Assembly (NCBI GenBank): GCA_903632075.3
Contig: CAHIKZ030003468.1
Location: 1 to 64,000 of the forward strand
Origin: Acanthosepion pharaonis
Taxonomy: Eukaryota > Mollusca > Cephalopoda > Sepiida > Sepiidae
DNA length: 64,000 nt
Direction: 5' to 3'
Below the pieces are notes generated by a model. The model did not search any database. It had not been told where the DNA came from and saw only the letters and a list, made by a program, of their open reading frames with translations. This document shows, one piece after another, positions 1 through 13,189 of the stretch (position 1 is the first letter of the stretch; each line of letters begins with the position of its first letter). The translations under genes were made by a program, and so were the position numbers.

Positions 1-660
1 AACTGGTTTTGGGTGATGTTCATACTGGTTTCTTGCAGTTTCCTTCACATAAAATTTACATATTTTTCAACGCAGATATTGCCCCACCCTGTCATGCCAA
101 GTTTTATATTCAGTGGATGCTAATATCATGGAACCTGATAAAAAATGGTCAAAGTTTTGTTTCCTGGATATTCATCACAGAATCTGCATTTTGGGATAAC
201 GGTTATCCATATATTTTCCAATGCAGATATTGCGCTATGTAACCACTGATGGGTACGGATTTTGTCTACATCTGCTTGTTTCGTATGGGCAGAGTTTTCA
301 CAATGAAGAGGCTTATCTTAACATCGTTTCTGTATCGGATCCATTGCATTTGGTTTTGCTTTCTTTCTTAGGCCCGCTGCAGTCAGTGCATTATGGTTTA
401 CTTGCACTTCTTCACCCATTAAAAATGCCCTTTTGAATTTATTGGCTTCCATTCTTACTGGTTCGCTGACTGATTTTGGTTAGCAGCATATCATGGGTTT
501 TTAATGCCGAAATCTAAATCATGATGTTTATATTCATATGGTCCAGTGTTTTCAATGGCCGAAGCGTTGCGAATATATTAAAAATGACGACAACAATCTT
601 AACAATGTCAATAGTTAAATATCTCAGAAATATAGACAGATGTTGATATACCTGATCCAT
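1..660. other. No gene recognised
   Basis: No open frame with coding character, tRNA or rRNA is visible. The last 60 bases contain a short match to the 'ATCTCAGAAATATAGACAG' end of the inverted-terminal repeat described at 42842-43232, so this stretch is probably old repeat. Confidence 0.5.
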
Positions 661-1000
661 ATCTTGATAACAGGCCCAAATAGCTACTTTACCCTATAGG
701 TGCTACCACCCGGGGTCAGTCTGGACCTAGGGACAACAGCTGTTAAGAGGTGGATCCACACTCCTCAAAACGTCTCGATCAGAGGCTTTGCTGACAGAGG
801 TAGTTTATCGTCATACCAAGGACAATATTTAGTATTTGCTATATCACTAAATATGTAATCATTAGGGACGGAGGCGTTCACTGTTTGGCCATAACTGGAA
901 ACAACAGCAATGAAGAGGTGGTTCCACGCTCCTCAAAATCTACAGTCTCTCGATCAGAAACCTTGCTGCCAGATGTAGTTTTTCATCATACCCAGGATAT
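661..1000 (+). repeat. Interspersed repeat A, two adjacent degenerate copies
   Basis: Two neighbouring segments (about 690-840 and 870-1000) share the order 'CAACAGC', 'AAGAGGTGGTTCCAC', 'CTCCTCAAAA', 'TCTCGATCAGA', 'TTGCTGCCAGA' and 'TCATACCCAGGA'. The same order returns at 23585-23720 and 50985-51150. This is a dispersed repeat; its class is not recognised and no long frame is kept. Confidence 0.6.
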
Positions 1001-2016
1001 CCTTTATTCTTCTTCTTCTTATTATTATTATATCTCTTCTTTTTTCAGGAAGGGACAGCAATAAAAAAAAAAAAAAGTCTTTATGCACCGAATGCATGTT
1101 TTGCTTTCGGCTGGATTTTTTTTAACAATAATTTTTAATTGCTTTTATGCCTGAAAGATTATGAAGCATCCCAAAACCTTACAAAATTTGTTCAGTCCAA
1201 GCAGTTCATGTAAACAAAGTTCAATTCATTGTTAGATGGATTTTCAAACCACTGAAGCTTGTAAACCATTTTATGTAATATTTAGTAACACGCCTCAGGT
1301 AAGATCACAAAATAAATTTATTGCTTTCATGGCAATGTTGTTGTACAGAGAAAAAACTTTGTTGAGTTGATAATATTATTTTTTTTTTGTAAGTCCTGTC
1401 ATGATTGACAATGGTTATAGCAGTTTTTTATTATGTCTACTGCCTTGGCAAAAAAGTAGCTATAGAAAAGTATTTATAACTATTTATACAAGATATCATG
1501 CATGCAATTACAAGTAATCATATTTTAAATTTTGAAATCATATTTATTTTTGGTATATGAATTTTTTAAAACTGTTTCTAAATCTTTGATTGTCTTTCAA
1601 TCATTCTGCCTCACCTGCTATCCTCTTCTGCCTCACCTGCTATTTAAAAATGCCTCACCAGTTATCCTCTTCCACCACCTATTCAAACGCAAAACACCGT
1701 CATTGGATAACTGTTGTCCTCCAATTTCAGAGACCCTTTATTAACTGTTTTCCATTAAATTTGAAATAAGTTAAAATTCTGACAACCACAAAAAGACATT
1801 TAAATATTCAGTAATTATTTATAAAATAATATATATATATAATATATATATATATTTATAAAATGATAAATTATTATTTCATACAAAAAAAAATGTTTTG
1901 AAACTGTTTTAAATCTTTGATTTCTTTCTTCATTCCAATTCTCGCCATTTAATTTCATTGTTTTATAAAATTTTGAACATCATATATTATATATATATAT
2001 ACCATTAATTGAAATG

Positions 2017-2086
<70 letters not shown>

Positions 2087-3415
2087 CCTTTCAAAAATTT
2101 CCTTCAAAGTGACCCCAGTTTGAATATTCAATATTTTTAGAATATATTCTCTGGTCTGCACAAATTTCTATTTTCTAAGATTAAAAATGGTCTCTAATCA
2201 TAAAAGGATTTAGTTGTTGGAATCATTGTTCCAAAATAAAATAAAAATAATATTGGGAAGAGAACGCAAATAGTGGAATAAGGATATATTTTGGAAACGC
2301 CTTTTATGTTTACCAAATTGGAAATTTTTGAAATGATTTTTTTTTAAACTACTTTGGCATTTTATTAAAAAAAAATTTAAAAAGTGATAAAAAAATTAAT
2401 TAAATTTATTAAAGTAAATATCAATTTTTTTTGAAATGGATTGAATTAATTTGTTAAGATCTCAATTTCGAAAATTGTCAAATATTGGCAGGATTTTCCT
2501 TTGTTTTTGCATACAAGAGGAAAATATTTTACCAGGCGCCTCGTTGAACAAAAAATTTCTCTTTGTTTAAAAAAAATTTTTTGCCCGTCATTTTCCAAAA
2601 AATTGACCAGAGGCGGAAATCCAAATGATCTACTGTGATATTAAAAGGGAAAGCCTTGGGTTCTATAATTTTTCAACCTGTTCCTTTAAAGTGAATATAT
2701 ATATGCCATTTATGTTCACCTTTATTTTCATATTTAGTTAAAATTGAAGGAACCAGAAATCATTTTGTAAACCTATCGCGTTCATTGATTATCTTGTCTT
2801 CTTAAGATGATATATATTAATAAAATTAAATAAAGTCTGGACATTTAATATGGTACTTTATAGATAAATAGAATGTTTCAAAATAATGAAGTCAAAAAAT
2901 ATTTGAAATACCAATTTTGTTATTGTTTGAACTATTTTTACCCTGTTATCAAATGATTAATATTTAATTTTTAATGCTTTTATATAAAATTTAAAACATA
3001 AACAAAATGTTATAAACCAGATAAAATAGTTAAACAATCTCAAGTGAACTAGAACTAAAGTTAATTAAAATTTTTAAAATTAGGATTTTTTTATTTTTAA
3101 AATTGAAATAACTGAAAATTTGTATTTCTACTGAATTAAATGTGTGCAAAAATAGAATGAACAAACAACGTATTGTTATAAAATTTTTAATAATATTTCA
3201 AATTTTACAAACATGGTTTATTATAAAATAATTTATTTAAAAAAGAATAACATTCAAAAGAAATAAAAGGTGTGCTGATGGCTCAGGAATAAAAATTGGA
3301 AAGTCAAAAAATTAATTGTTTTTAATGAAAAAAACACCAAAATACAGCTAAAAATTAAATAGTAAGACGGAGAAAAAAAATTGTTATATCAAAAATTTAA
3401 TGCGATATTCAAATA

Positions 3416-3480
<65 letters not shown>

Positions 3481-3600
3481 TGAAATTTCCCTTTAAGTAA
3501 TTCACAAAATAAATAAATATAAAAAAAAAAAAAAAAAAAAAAATTGGTTTTTTATTTTCCAAAATAAAAATATTGGATTAAAAAAATATTAAATAATAAA
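1001..3600. other. AT-rich stretch with (TA)n tracts, no gene
   Basis: This is low-complexity AT-rich DNA. Pure TA tracts lie at about 2020-2081 and 3419-3478, with a run of A at about 3522-3543. A short TA/AT patch is at 1828-1860. The frames here are only TA-repeat translations (IYIYIY). No splice-flanked GC-rich block was seen. Confidence 0.7.
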
Positions 3601-3639
3601 TTGGTAGGGTTATATATATCATGAAATGTCTCTGAATTT

Positions 3640-3990
3640 CAGGCTAAAGATGTTAAAATTTTGTAATGGAAGGAAGAGACACAGCTGGAAAAAAAAAAAC
3701 TTCTAAAAATCATCGAGGGAACAATATATTTGTCCCAAAAACAGTTACTTGCTCCCCATCCAACATTTTGATTTGTGGAACAGAGGAACAGACAATAAAT
3801 CTTTGGAAAGAAGTCTCCCTGAATTATGCTGCCAACAGAAAATTTAGACAAGGGATCGATTAAACAAAAGGAAGGTTTAATAACCGAAACTGGGCAATTT
3901 TGGACTTGGCCCGGGATTAAGGTATTAAATCCGAAAAAATATGAAATTAAATAAAGAATAAGGAGAATTGGAGAAAACAAGAACTATGTT
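3640..3990. other. Weak coding-like fragment of unknown origin
   Basis: GC content rises slightly and both strands carry open frames: 113 codons on minus (3639-3980) and 65 on plus (3666-3863). The plus frame reads less biased, for example 'ILICGTEEQTINLWKEV', and could be a relic of a transposon gene or an exon. There are no convincing splice sites, no family was recognised, and chance is possible. Confidence 0.2.
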
Positions 3991-4025
3991 ACCATATTGG
4001 GCACTTCGACGTGGTGTAATGATGT
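3990..4025 (+). repeat. Fragment of tRNA-like repeat (54.4-54.9 kb type)
   Basis: 'CCATATTGGGCACTTCGACG' followed by 'TGGTGTAATGA' matches the 5' half (acceptor strand plus A-box) of the tandem tRNA-like units at 54385-54895. It is cut off before the B-box. Confidence 0.45.
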
Positions 4026-4029
4026 CTAT

Positions 4030-6345
4030 ATTTCTATTTCAAAATTCTTTAATTCCATTGAGATCGATAATGAATGAAATTTATTTTTTTTTTTTGCCAT
4101 AAAATAACGACTTGTAAATCATAAAATTTAACATACATTGATCGTTTTTATTATATATATATAGATATAAAAAACGAAAAAATAAAAACAAATCATTTAT
4201 TTTTGTATAATGTATTATTATCAAAACAGAAATTAAATCTAATGATCTGTTGTTTCTATAAAATTAAATCTATTGTCATCTCAACGAAAAAAAAAGAAAA
4301 AACAAAATAGATATTTTTGAGATTTAATTGACAACCAGATATTAAATATGAAAAAATTTAAAACCCTTTAGATTCAATCAGACGATTTATTTCTCTGTTT
4401 ATATTTGTTAAAGACTGATTTCTAATATTGAAGTCTCTTCCCGTATAAAAATATATCTAAAATTTTTAATTTTAAGCAAATATTTGTTTAAAATAAAAAT
4501 TTGCTATATTTATTGAGAAAGAGTGCTCAAAAGCAGGGACAAAGCGTTTATAAGTATAGAGGTGTGTAGAATAATGAACAACCAGAAATCATATCAGTAA
4601 ATATTAAATGATCTTCGACAATTCAAATAAGTCGACTTCTTCAAAATTACAGAAAAAAAATTGTATACTTTAAGGAAAACTTTTATTGACCTGAACATAA
4701 ACAATTTAATATCTATGTTTGACAGTCATATATAAAAAAAAATCACAATTGAAGCATGAAACAGTCACCATATTTTTTTAATTATGAATGTCTTATCTAG
4801 TATCATATTTAATATAAAGATTTTATTTTTTAAATAAAATATCTTTTGATCAATGAAGAATTTTCAAAAAGGGCTTCTTCCTTTTAAAGAAGAAGATTAT
4901 TGGGATAAATTATTAAATATTTCATTTTACGTTTAAGGTTAAAAAGGATTTTCAAAATCAAAAACATTAACGATTTATTATTCATGATGAAATACCGATA
5001 TGATTTTAAGTATATTGAAAAACCAAGAGATTTTTAAATTCATCTTTTTTCAGAATAAATTAATCATATTAAAATATATAGAAAAAATATAGAATTTTTT
5101 ATAAATATTTTTTAAAACCAAAAGAAAGAAAATAAATAGAATCTGGGAAAATATATAAATAATAATTTTACAATTGAAATGGAAATAAAACAAATTTAAT
5201 GATAAGTTCTGACCTAACATTGATGCTTTCTTATTGAAAACAAATTTTTTTTCATGCTATGATTTTTTTAAATATTTAATACAAATTTTGAAAAATCTTA
5301 AATGCAATGAACAAAATTATATTTTATTCTTTTCTTTTATTTTCTTTTTATATAAATAAGTTTAAATATGATTCATTTAAAAACTTGTCTCTGAATAAAA
5401 ATTGAAATGTAAACACAATTTGATATCCAAATTCAAAATGAATTTCTAAAAAAATTAATTTTCTATATTAAAATATTTAATTTGTCTCTGAAATATTTAA
5501 AAAAAAAAAAATTTTTTCAAACAAAAAATTTGTTTTTTTTTTAATCTTATTTAATCAAATATTTAAAGGTCATTGTTTTAATATTTACTTTTTTCGCGAA
5601 TTGAAAATGATATTTTATATTATAATTATATTTATTATTATAAATTTATTTTTTTTTTTTTCTAAAAAGGGAAAAGAATGTGGCCTGAATTTGGATTATT
5701 TCAAAAATTTATTTTATTGAAAATGAATTTAATGATGAAAAAAAATTAGAATCTAATATATATATATATCGATAATGTTTATTGAATTTGCTAATTCTGC
5801 ACAAATTTTATAAAATATAATTTTTGTTTGATTAAAATCAATAAATAATTTTAATAAAAATAAGAAATCAAAAATTATAATTTATGCAATTTTTGATTTT
5901 AAAAATATTATCATACAATGAAAAAATATATAATTTTAAAAACAAAATTACATGCATTCACAGAAATAATAATTGGCCTTATAGTTTTATTTTCCTGAGA
6001 CCAATTTCTGCAGAATATAAAAAAAATATTTTTTTATATTAAAAAAACTTTATAATATTGAATAAATAAAAAAGAAAATATATATATAATATCCAATATA
6101 TATATATATATAATTAAAACAGTAATCCCAAACAATTTTGGTAATCTCCCAATCCAAAATTATGTAATCAAAGATAAGCTCAAAAAAAAACAAGATGAAA
6201 ATAGGAAAAAAAAAATAAGAAGACAATAAATATCCAACAGATTATATTTTATATTTAATAGGTTCCATTTTATATTGTTTAATTATTCGCAAAATCACTG
6301 GAAAAATTTTTTTTTAATATTTGTCATGATTTAACAAAAATTGTT

Positions 6346-6399
<54 letters not shown>

Positions 6400-6655
6400 A
6401 ATAATATTTTTCATTAAATAATATAGATTTTTTTGTATATTTATTTTGAATGATAGTTTAACATTTTTAGGCATTTAAAACAACATGCCTATACATACAC
6501 AATTCGGAAAATCCTTGTTGAAAACACAACTATACTTAAACATGAAAACAATAAACAAAAAACTTAAAATTCTTGAAGCTATATACATAAAACAGTTGAA
6601 ACCTAACCTGAACAAAATAAACTATGAAATCTCCACAAATATTCTTAAATGCCTA
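4030..6655. other. AT-rich stretch, no gene
   Basis: Extremely AT-rich sequence with A and T runs and a (TA)n tract at about 6352-6396. No coding block, RNA gene or recognisable transposon was seen. Confidence 0.7.
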
Positions 6656-6659
6656 TAAT

Positions 6660-6960
6660 TGATAACAGAAGCCATTGGTTTATACCAACGGCTTCCCATA
6701 CTTAATACTTCTCGTTTTCACTCTCGCGTGGTCATGTGTGACGTCACGAGCTGCGATGCGATTTTCGCTTCCGCGTCTCGTATACACGAGTTTGTCGTTG
6801 CTTTGAAATTTTTCATGCAACAAAAACAGACTATCATTATTGTTTCGTCCGTGTATTGTTTGATATATTGAAATGTAATTGTCATCTTTGATAATGGCTT
6901 ATGTAAGCCGAAAGCTTAGATTGGATTAAAACATGTATCAATATGGTGATTTCCTTTCGT
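6660..6960 (+). other. CpG-containing island in AT-rich DNA, with CRE-like site
   Basis: Bases about 6715-6800 hold many CpGs, a CRE-like palindrome TGACGTCA (about 6739) and 'CGCGTCTCGTATACACGAG'. Downstream, 'TGGCTTATGTAAGCCGAAAG' is a small stem followed by CGAAAG, similar in layout to transposon-end motifs at 61330-61400. It may be a promoter or enhancer, or the 3' end of an unrecognised element. No gene start can be assigned. Confidence 0.3.
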
Positions 6961-7261
6961 CTTTCAATGATAATGTTATTAAGCTTATCAGACAATATGA
7001 AAGGAACTTACTTAAAATAAATAGACAAAACTTGTCTATATAGAGAGAGAGAGATAGAGACAAAAAAGAATGAGAAATGCGATATTAAATTGTAATATTT
7101 TTATATTTTTAATTTCATATTTAAATGTTGTTTCATATTGATTTTGTCGACATATACAGTAAGTCTATAGAAACCATATTGGGCATCATTTGTATAAAAA
7201 AGGGTACCATGGCATGATTCACTTGCCAGAAATCTAGATATTAAATAAAAATATTTAGTTT

Positions 7262-7790
7262 TGGCAATCATTCCAAAAGCTCCAATATGAATATCCTCGT
7301 AGTGTTTGGGTTATAGAAAAATGGATGGTTCAGAGGATTCTGGAAAGAGTTGGATGAGTCTCATTGAGAGTACACAAAGGAAGGGCATGAAAAACTTGAT
7401 CGTTTTGATGAGAATTTATATCCTGAACCAAAAATTTTCAAATTCAGACTAATATCAGAGGTAGTACAAACATTTTTGGGTCAAGAGGGTAGACTGCTGG
7501 AAGATTTATATTATAAAAGATTCTGTTTTATTAACGCATTCATGACTGTAAATGTTTCAGATGACCATATGGATTTATATATACATATAAATCACCTATA
7601 TCCCCTATATGCAATATTTATGTATGTATAAATGAGGAGGAGTTGAATGATAGACGAAATTAAATTAGTATGCATTTGGCATTCACATCAGAATGTTTGC
7701 AGTACAGGCATTTTTTATGCTGTGGCATTTTCTGAGGACATTGCAAATTAAATTTGGAAAGATTTAGATGAGTCTAATGTTGATTACGAA
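7262..7790 (+). repeat. Interspersed repeat D, two copies
   Basis: Copies at about 7262-7400 and 7672-7790 share 'GGCATTCACATCAGAA'-like, 'TTCTGAGGACATTGCA'-like and 'GGAAAGATTTAGATGAGTCT'-like blocks, with a third at 10072-10190. The class is unknown. The spacing of the blocks is conserved but the frames are broken. Confidence 0.5.
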
Positions 7791-7799
7791 TTGAATATA

Positions 7800-9120
7800 A
7801 GCAAAAAAAGAATTTAAAAACATTTTTGCAGAAGAATTCAGACATATCTTAAAGTTTTTTGAAGTTTTTTGAGTGTTTAAAAAAAATATTCATCAAAAGG
7901 GTGTTTTAATGGACTTTAAATTAATATTTATGTCAAAGAAAAAAAGACTACACCATGCCACTTAACTAAATTTATTTTTTATTTTTTAATATTGTCCTCA
8001 TCTTTTTGCCAAAATTTATTTCAACGCTTCATTCTTTGTAAATTAAGGATTTTTCAGGTGGTTAAAATAATTGTAATAAAAAATATCTCAGAAATATCAG
8101 CAAATATCTATCTTTTTTGATGGATTTTTATTTTTTAAAATCCTTTTGATGATGTAAAAAATCCAAGGGTTGAAATATACAATCATTTATAACAAATAAA
8201 TGGGGATAAAAATCTGGGGTTTTTTTTGAATTTTCATTTTGTTAAAGAAATTTATTTCCATTTATTTAGGGGTTTGTTATATATAGTTTTTTTTTTTGAT
8301 TGTTGTAATTTAACAATTTTTTTTTAATATTTATGTAATATATATATATATTTTGAAAATATTTTTTGGTGTATTATTTTATTTATGGGATAAAGACTTC
8401 AATATTGTCAAGATAGAAAAAATGTTTAAAAATAAAAGTAAACATTGTTTGAAATCAAATACCATTTTAATGACAGGCTGTTTCATGCTATTTTAAATAT
8501 CAATAGTTTTTCTCTTATATAATATCAATAATTTTTATATTTTTATTATAAATTTAAAATTTAATATTGATAGGTTACAAAATATAGTTTAAATTGAAAA
8601 ATGGGATCCTATTCATCACTGAGAAAATAAATTTTTTTAGGCGCTTAAATAAATACCAGAAATAATTCCAAAAGGTCAGAATTAAAAGAAATGCAAATTT
8701 TTGTTAATTTTTACTTTTATTTATTTATTTTTTTCTAAATAATTTACAAACAAATGTCTTTTTATTTAAATTTCACCTGATAGGCATCCAAATTTCTGGA
8801 AAAAAGGCATTAGTTTGGAACATAAAAATATGGGTCCAGGCAACACCTGAAAAAATATCATTTAATGTTATAATTGAAAAATAAAGTATCCAAAAAGTTC
8901 ATTGTGTTTTTGAATGAAAAGCTCCAGGTATTGTTTAAAAATATGTTTACTTGTTTTAAGCATGATCATTGTACAACATCTATATGCATTCAGAGCATGT
9001 AAATTTATGATATTCTATAAAATGAAAAAGAACTGTGTTTTGCAATCAAAGTGACCAATTTGATAGGTGACCATAGAGATTTAATGAACGGAACAAAGGA
9101 AATATCAGAGGAACCATAAC
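7800..9120. other. AT-rich stretch, no gene
   Basis: A and T runs, a short TA tract near 8339-8351, no coding signal and no recognisable repeat apart from scattered AT-rich words. Confidence 0.6.
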
Positions 9121-9253
9121 AAAAGGAAGAAATAATCTATATATATATTTATATTATTTAATCATATATAAAATAAAATATATATATTTATATTATTGGA
9201 CATATATCTTTTATATATTTATATAAATAAACACACACACACACACACATATA

Positions 9254-9296
<43 letters not shown>

Positions 9297-9494
9297 ATAC
9301 TTTTATATATATATATATATACACAAACAACACAGATTTAACACACATTACACACATATATATATATATAAATATATAGAAAATTTTTTATATATACATA
9401 TATATATAAATTATTTATATATATTACACACAAATAATATATATATAAAAATATATATATATAAATATATATATATGAAATAATATAAATATAA

Positions 9495-9533
<39 letters not shown>

Positions 9534-9578
9534 GAAAATATATTTATATATATTTATATATGAGGAAATAAATTAAAA

Positions 9579-9610
<32 letters not shown>

Positions 9611-9648
9611 GAGGAAATTTTATGAATATATATATATATGAGGAAATA

Positions 9649-9682
<34 letters not shown>

Positions 9683-9720
9683 TCTGATATATGAGGAAAT
9701 AATATATATATAGGAGGAAA
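9121..9720. repeat. Compound TA/CA microsatellite with GAGGAAAT spacer
   Basis: (CA)n at about 9229-9249 is followed by many (TA)n blocks, several separated by 'TATATGAGGAAATAATATAA'. The same spacer and TA structure continues at 10195-10420. The 95-codon frame across it is purely repeat-encoded. Confidence 0.85.
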
Positions 9721-9849
9721 TGGCAGGATTAATTGTCAAAATATCAAATTTGTTATAAAACTTTTGATGTTATTTTCAGCACATTTTCAGAGATTTTAGA
9801 TGAAATTTGTTCAATATTTTCATGGCACCTATTTTTGATCTTTTGTTTT

Positions 9850-10060
9850 CACTAGTGACCCAACTGCATGAGTTTAAAGCATGATGCTAGGTTGGCTTCT
9901 TGGTCCCACCTCTTTACTATCAAAGCAGTTGCCTCTTCTCTGCTACAGCTTCTTCCTTCTCTCCCACTTCCCAACAGTGGAACTCTCTTACTCGCTTCCC
10001 TAATAACTTTAACCTTCTAAAATTTAAATGTAATGTCTTAACTCCAGTCACTTTCTTTTT
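9850..10060 (+). pseudogene. Non-LTR retrotransposon RT C-terminal remnant
   Basis: In one frame the segment reads 'SQQWNSLTRFPNNFNLLKF' followed by KCNV, the end of a non-LTR (LINE-type) reverse transcriptase ORF. The same end is recognisable at 10440-10895 and 47625-47940. The 5' part is gone. The frame is open for a while but has stop codons upstream, so this is a dead 5'-truncated copy. The clade is not decided. Confidence 0.6.
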
Positions 10061-10071
10061 ATTTTTTTTTT

Positions 10072-10190
10072 TTGGCATTCACACCAGAAGCTCTAATACG
10101 AACATTTCAGAGTGTTTAGATTTCAATCTGAGGACAATGCAGAGCATTCGGAAAGAGCTGGATGAAGAGTCTAATGGTGGTTATGAAGGA
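10072..10190 (+). repeat. Interspersed repeat D, third copy
   Basis: Matches 7262-7400 and 7672-7790 ('GGCATTCACACCAGAAGCTC', 'GAGGACAATGCA', 'GAAAGAGCTGGATGAAGAG'). It directly follows a T run after the non-LTR fragment and precedes a TA microsatellite. Confidence 0.55.
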
Positions 10191-10194
10191 AATA

Positions 10195-10200
10195 ATAAAA

Positions 10201-10241
<41 letters not shown>

Positions 10242-10321
10242 ATATTATTAGATAAAATAAATATGATATATTTTTATATGAGGATTTTTAATATAAATAT
10301 ATATATGAGGAAATAATATAA

Positions 10322-10353
<32 letters not shown>

Positions 10354-10420
10354 GAGGAAATAATATAAATATATATATATATTCTGATATATGAGGAAAT
10401 AATATATATAACAAGAAAAG
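10195..10420. repeat. TA microsatellite with GAGGAAAT spacer
   Basis: (TA)n blocks separated by 'TATGAGGAAATAATATAAAT', the same compound pattern as 9470-9720. The frames on both strands here are repeat translations. Confidence 0.8.
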
Positions 10421-10439
10421 AATGCCCAAATTTCTTGGT

Positions 10440-10895
10440 GAGGACCTCAGACTCAATATGGAGGCCTGCATGATGTATGGCTTCCTTTGTCTTTTCTACA
10501 AATATTTTCATTAATAACTGCTCTGGCAGGCTATTTTCACTGGTACCCCAACAACATGAATTTAAGCTTGCTTTCTAGGATGGCATCTTGGTCCTATCCT
10601 TTTACTGCTGAAACATATGCAAGCACCTCTTTTGGAAGATCTATTTTGGTACACTTATTACTAATATGTCAACAGCACAACTAACAGATTCTCCTCTCAC
10701 TCTTCCTGACAGTGGAAATCCCTTTCTCTTACTTCAAAAATTTAAATGTAATGTCAATCGACATCTTCTGATAATTTGATCCCTGTTCATCTTGTTATCC
10801 TTTTTTCAGCACCCCACTATACCCAGTCTTTTCCCTTACTTACACTCTCTGTAACCCCTTGCATATTAGTGGTACTCTCACCTTGCTTGAGGTAA
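10440..10895 (+). pseudogene. Non-LTR retrotransposon 3' end with tail
   Basis: The piece 'CTTTGTCTTTTCTACAAATA' encodes the FYKYF block of a non-LTR RT C-terminal region, followed by a broken 'EFK' segment, a KCNVNRHLL-like end and a 3' UTR. The tail 'GCATATTAGTGGTACTCTCA' then 'CCTTGCTTGAGG' ends in an A-rich run at about 10902. This tail is the ancestor-like sequence of the array at 28430-29215. Many stop codons. Confidence 0.65.
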
Positions 10896-11118
10896 ATGGC
10901 TTTAAAAAAAAAGAAAAAGAAAAAACATCCTCTTATCAGGAGGTATCAACAATCATTTGTTGTTATTTCTCATTTTCTTTATTTTTACATTAAGTCAAAA
11001 GCAACTTTTGCACTTTTTATTGGTGCTAGATTGATTTGTACACTTGTACATGTGCATATATATAGAACATCATGGTTATTTCTTCTTTTCATAATTTCCT
11101 TGTCTCCTTATAGTCTCT

Positions 11119-11125
<7 letters not shown>

Positions 11126-11152
<27 letters not shown>

Positions 11153-11340
11153 CTTTTCAAGGTTCAAAAAAAATAACTTGAGATCATATATTTATTCCTA
11201 ACAAGGTTTTCTCAAATATTCAGGCCAGTAGAAAAAAAATAAATACACTGTTCAATAAATAAATGATGCATATACAAGCATTCACTAAAATACTGTTAAA
11301 ATAATAAAAAAATCAGTTGGATTAATATAAATATAAAAAT

Positions 11341-11391
<51 letters not shown>

Positions 11392-11412
11392 AAAAACCTC
11401 TGAGATAGATAG

Positions 11413-11459
<47 letters not shown>

Positions 11460-11485
11460 CGAGGTTTTCTAAACAAAATACCCTA

Positions 11486-11531
<46 letters not shown>

Positions 11532-11690
11532 GTAACTATACTCATTTAAAAAAACCTTCGAATTTTGATTTCCCAATAATCAAATTAATCTTGATTTAAA
11601 AAAAACCTTTCCCTGACGATCCACTTAGGTCAAAAACCTGGGTAGGTTTGTCTGGCTCACTAGGTTTATCTATCTATCACTCTCTCTTTT

Positions 11691-11740
<50 letters not shown>
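11126..11740. repeat. Cluster of long (TA)n tracts
   Basis: Pure TA tracts at about 11128-11151, 11343-11389, 11415-11456, 11488-11528 and 11695-11739. They are separated by short unique segments and a (TCTA)/(GATA)-type patch at 11405-11413 and 11667-11680. Confidence 0.85.
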
Positions 11741-11741
<1 letters not shown>

Positions 11742-12210
11742 TAATACTCATTTGGAAAACCTCAGCTAGCTCAACTTGTAGTAGAAGAAATTGGTGCCCG
11801 AGGAAAAAAAATTGGAAATAAAAAAGAAAGAACCAAGAACATTAACACAATACGAAACCAATCGTTAGGTGCCTAAGCTCTAGGTCCAAAGGAAAAAAAA
11901 ACCCAAACGAGTAGAAAGACTAAATGTAGAGTGCTCAATATGCTATGTAGAGGGATAAACTAAAAATAAATAATCCTAAGGAGCCAAGCAAACCTACCTA
12001 AACAGAACTTCATTATTAGCTTATCAATAAAGTAACATACCCCTTTTGTTTTTTTTTTTTTTGTGTCACGTGGTTAAGGTTTTATTTGGTGTTTTTATCA
12101 ATAAATACTGTTCTGTTATTTCCCTTTTTAGCCAGTTTTACTCAGAAGATCCATTTAGGTGAAACCTAGGTAGGTTTGCCTGTCTCCTTAGAATTATTCT
12201 AGTAGATATA
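11605..12210. repeat. Short repeat H in three copies, mixed orientation
   Basis: Blocks with 'CTAGGTAGGTTTGCCTG' or close variants occur at about 11615-11665 (+), 11960-12000 (-) and 12140-12205 (+). They carry flanking 'GATCCACTTAGGT'-type words. This is a small unclassified repeat; no coding sequence was seen. Confidence 0.45.
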
Positions 12211-12881
12211 TATATTCAATGAAAACAGACAACTTTAAGGGTCTATTGTTTATAATTTATTTCCCCAGGGAATTTCTTTTTCAGTGGCTCGTCAGACCAC
12301 ACTTCCAAGGGTGAAAAAAATGAATTTAAATTTACGTATATTTTTTATACACTTTTGAGGGGTAGTATTAAGTTGATGTAAGGTGATATAGAGAGGGGTG
12401 AGAGATAGTGTGACAGACATGGTTGAAATTAGAGAGGGAAGGGAGAGATAGGAATGCTTTTAAATTTATTTTTATTACAACATTTATTTATGAGGAAGGA
12501 TTTATTTAATAGGTCAACTCACCGGAAATAATATATAGAGAGAAGAAAAAGAGAGAAGATGTAAGAAAAGGGAGGGGAATAAAGATTTGTAAAGGGAAAT
12601 TAAGACAATTAATGTATGTGGGCATATAACAGCTAATTTGGAAAAACACAGATTTATATATATTTTTTTCCATTAACATTTAATAGTAATTTAAGCATTT
12701 TAATTTCTCAACAAATTCAATTAGGAAATAAATATAATATCAATAAACAAAAAATAAAAAAAATATTACTAATATTAATATTTTAATATTGTAAATAACA
12801 GTTAATATTTCTTAATTAAAGTCTAAGTCTTCAAATCTAATTTGAAACTATTTTGAGATGAAACAAGATTTGAAGGTGATA

Positions 12882-12885
<4 letters not shown>
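12210..12885. other. No gene recognised
   Basis: A purine-rich stretch (GAGAGA/GGGAGA words, 12380-12600) is followed by AT-rich DNA. No frame, splice block or RNA gene is visible. Confidence 0.55.
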
Positions 12886-12887
<2 letters not shown>

Positions 12888-12927
<40 letters not shown>

Positions 12928-13120
12928 AAAGAACAGTAAGATATATAATCCGGTGTTCTTATAGATATTTTTATTTTTAAAAATAGTGCACAATGTAAAT
13001 TTACAGAGCATTAATATTATAAAATATATATATATATATATATATGAGACATTTTTTATGTTTATACGTTCTTTTTATAAAAAATGTCTTAAATAATTGT
13101 CGGACTTTGTCTATTTCATA

Positions 13121-13159
<39 letters not shown>

Positions 13160-13160
13160 C
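12888..13160. repeat. TA tracts with linked repeat
   Basis: (TA)n at 12888-12924, 13023-13044 and 13126-13154. The interval 12925-13020 ('AATCCGGTGTTCTT', 'AAAAATAGTGCACAATG') is homologous to 23835-23950. 'AATAATTGTCGGACTTTGTC' at about 13093 recurs at about 36489, again beside TA repeats, so these TA tracts travel with dispersed repeats. Confidence 0.6.
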
Positions 13161-13189
13161 AGTTGCATAGAGAGATGTTTGTGAGAATA

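Noticed and set aside
3639..3980. 113-codon minus frame as a membrane protein
   Set aside because: Hydrophobic composition is expected from T-rich antisense reading; no start context, splice sites or family. Left only as a weak coding-like region.
9196..9483. 95-codon frame of I/Y/H residues as a peptide gene
   Set aside because: Entirely encoded by TA/CA microsatellite. The same applies to the other IYIYIY frames near TA tracts.
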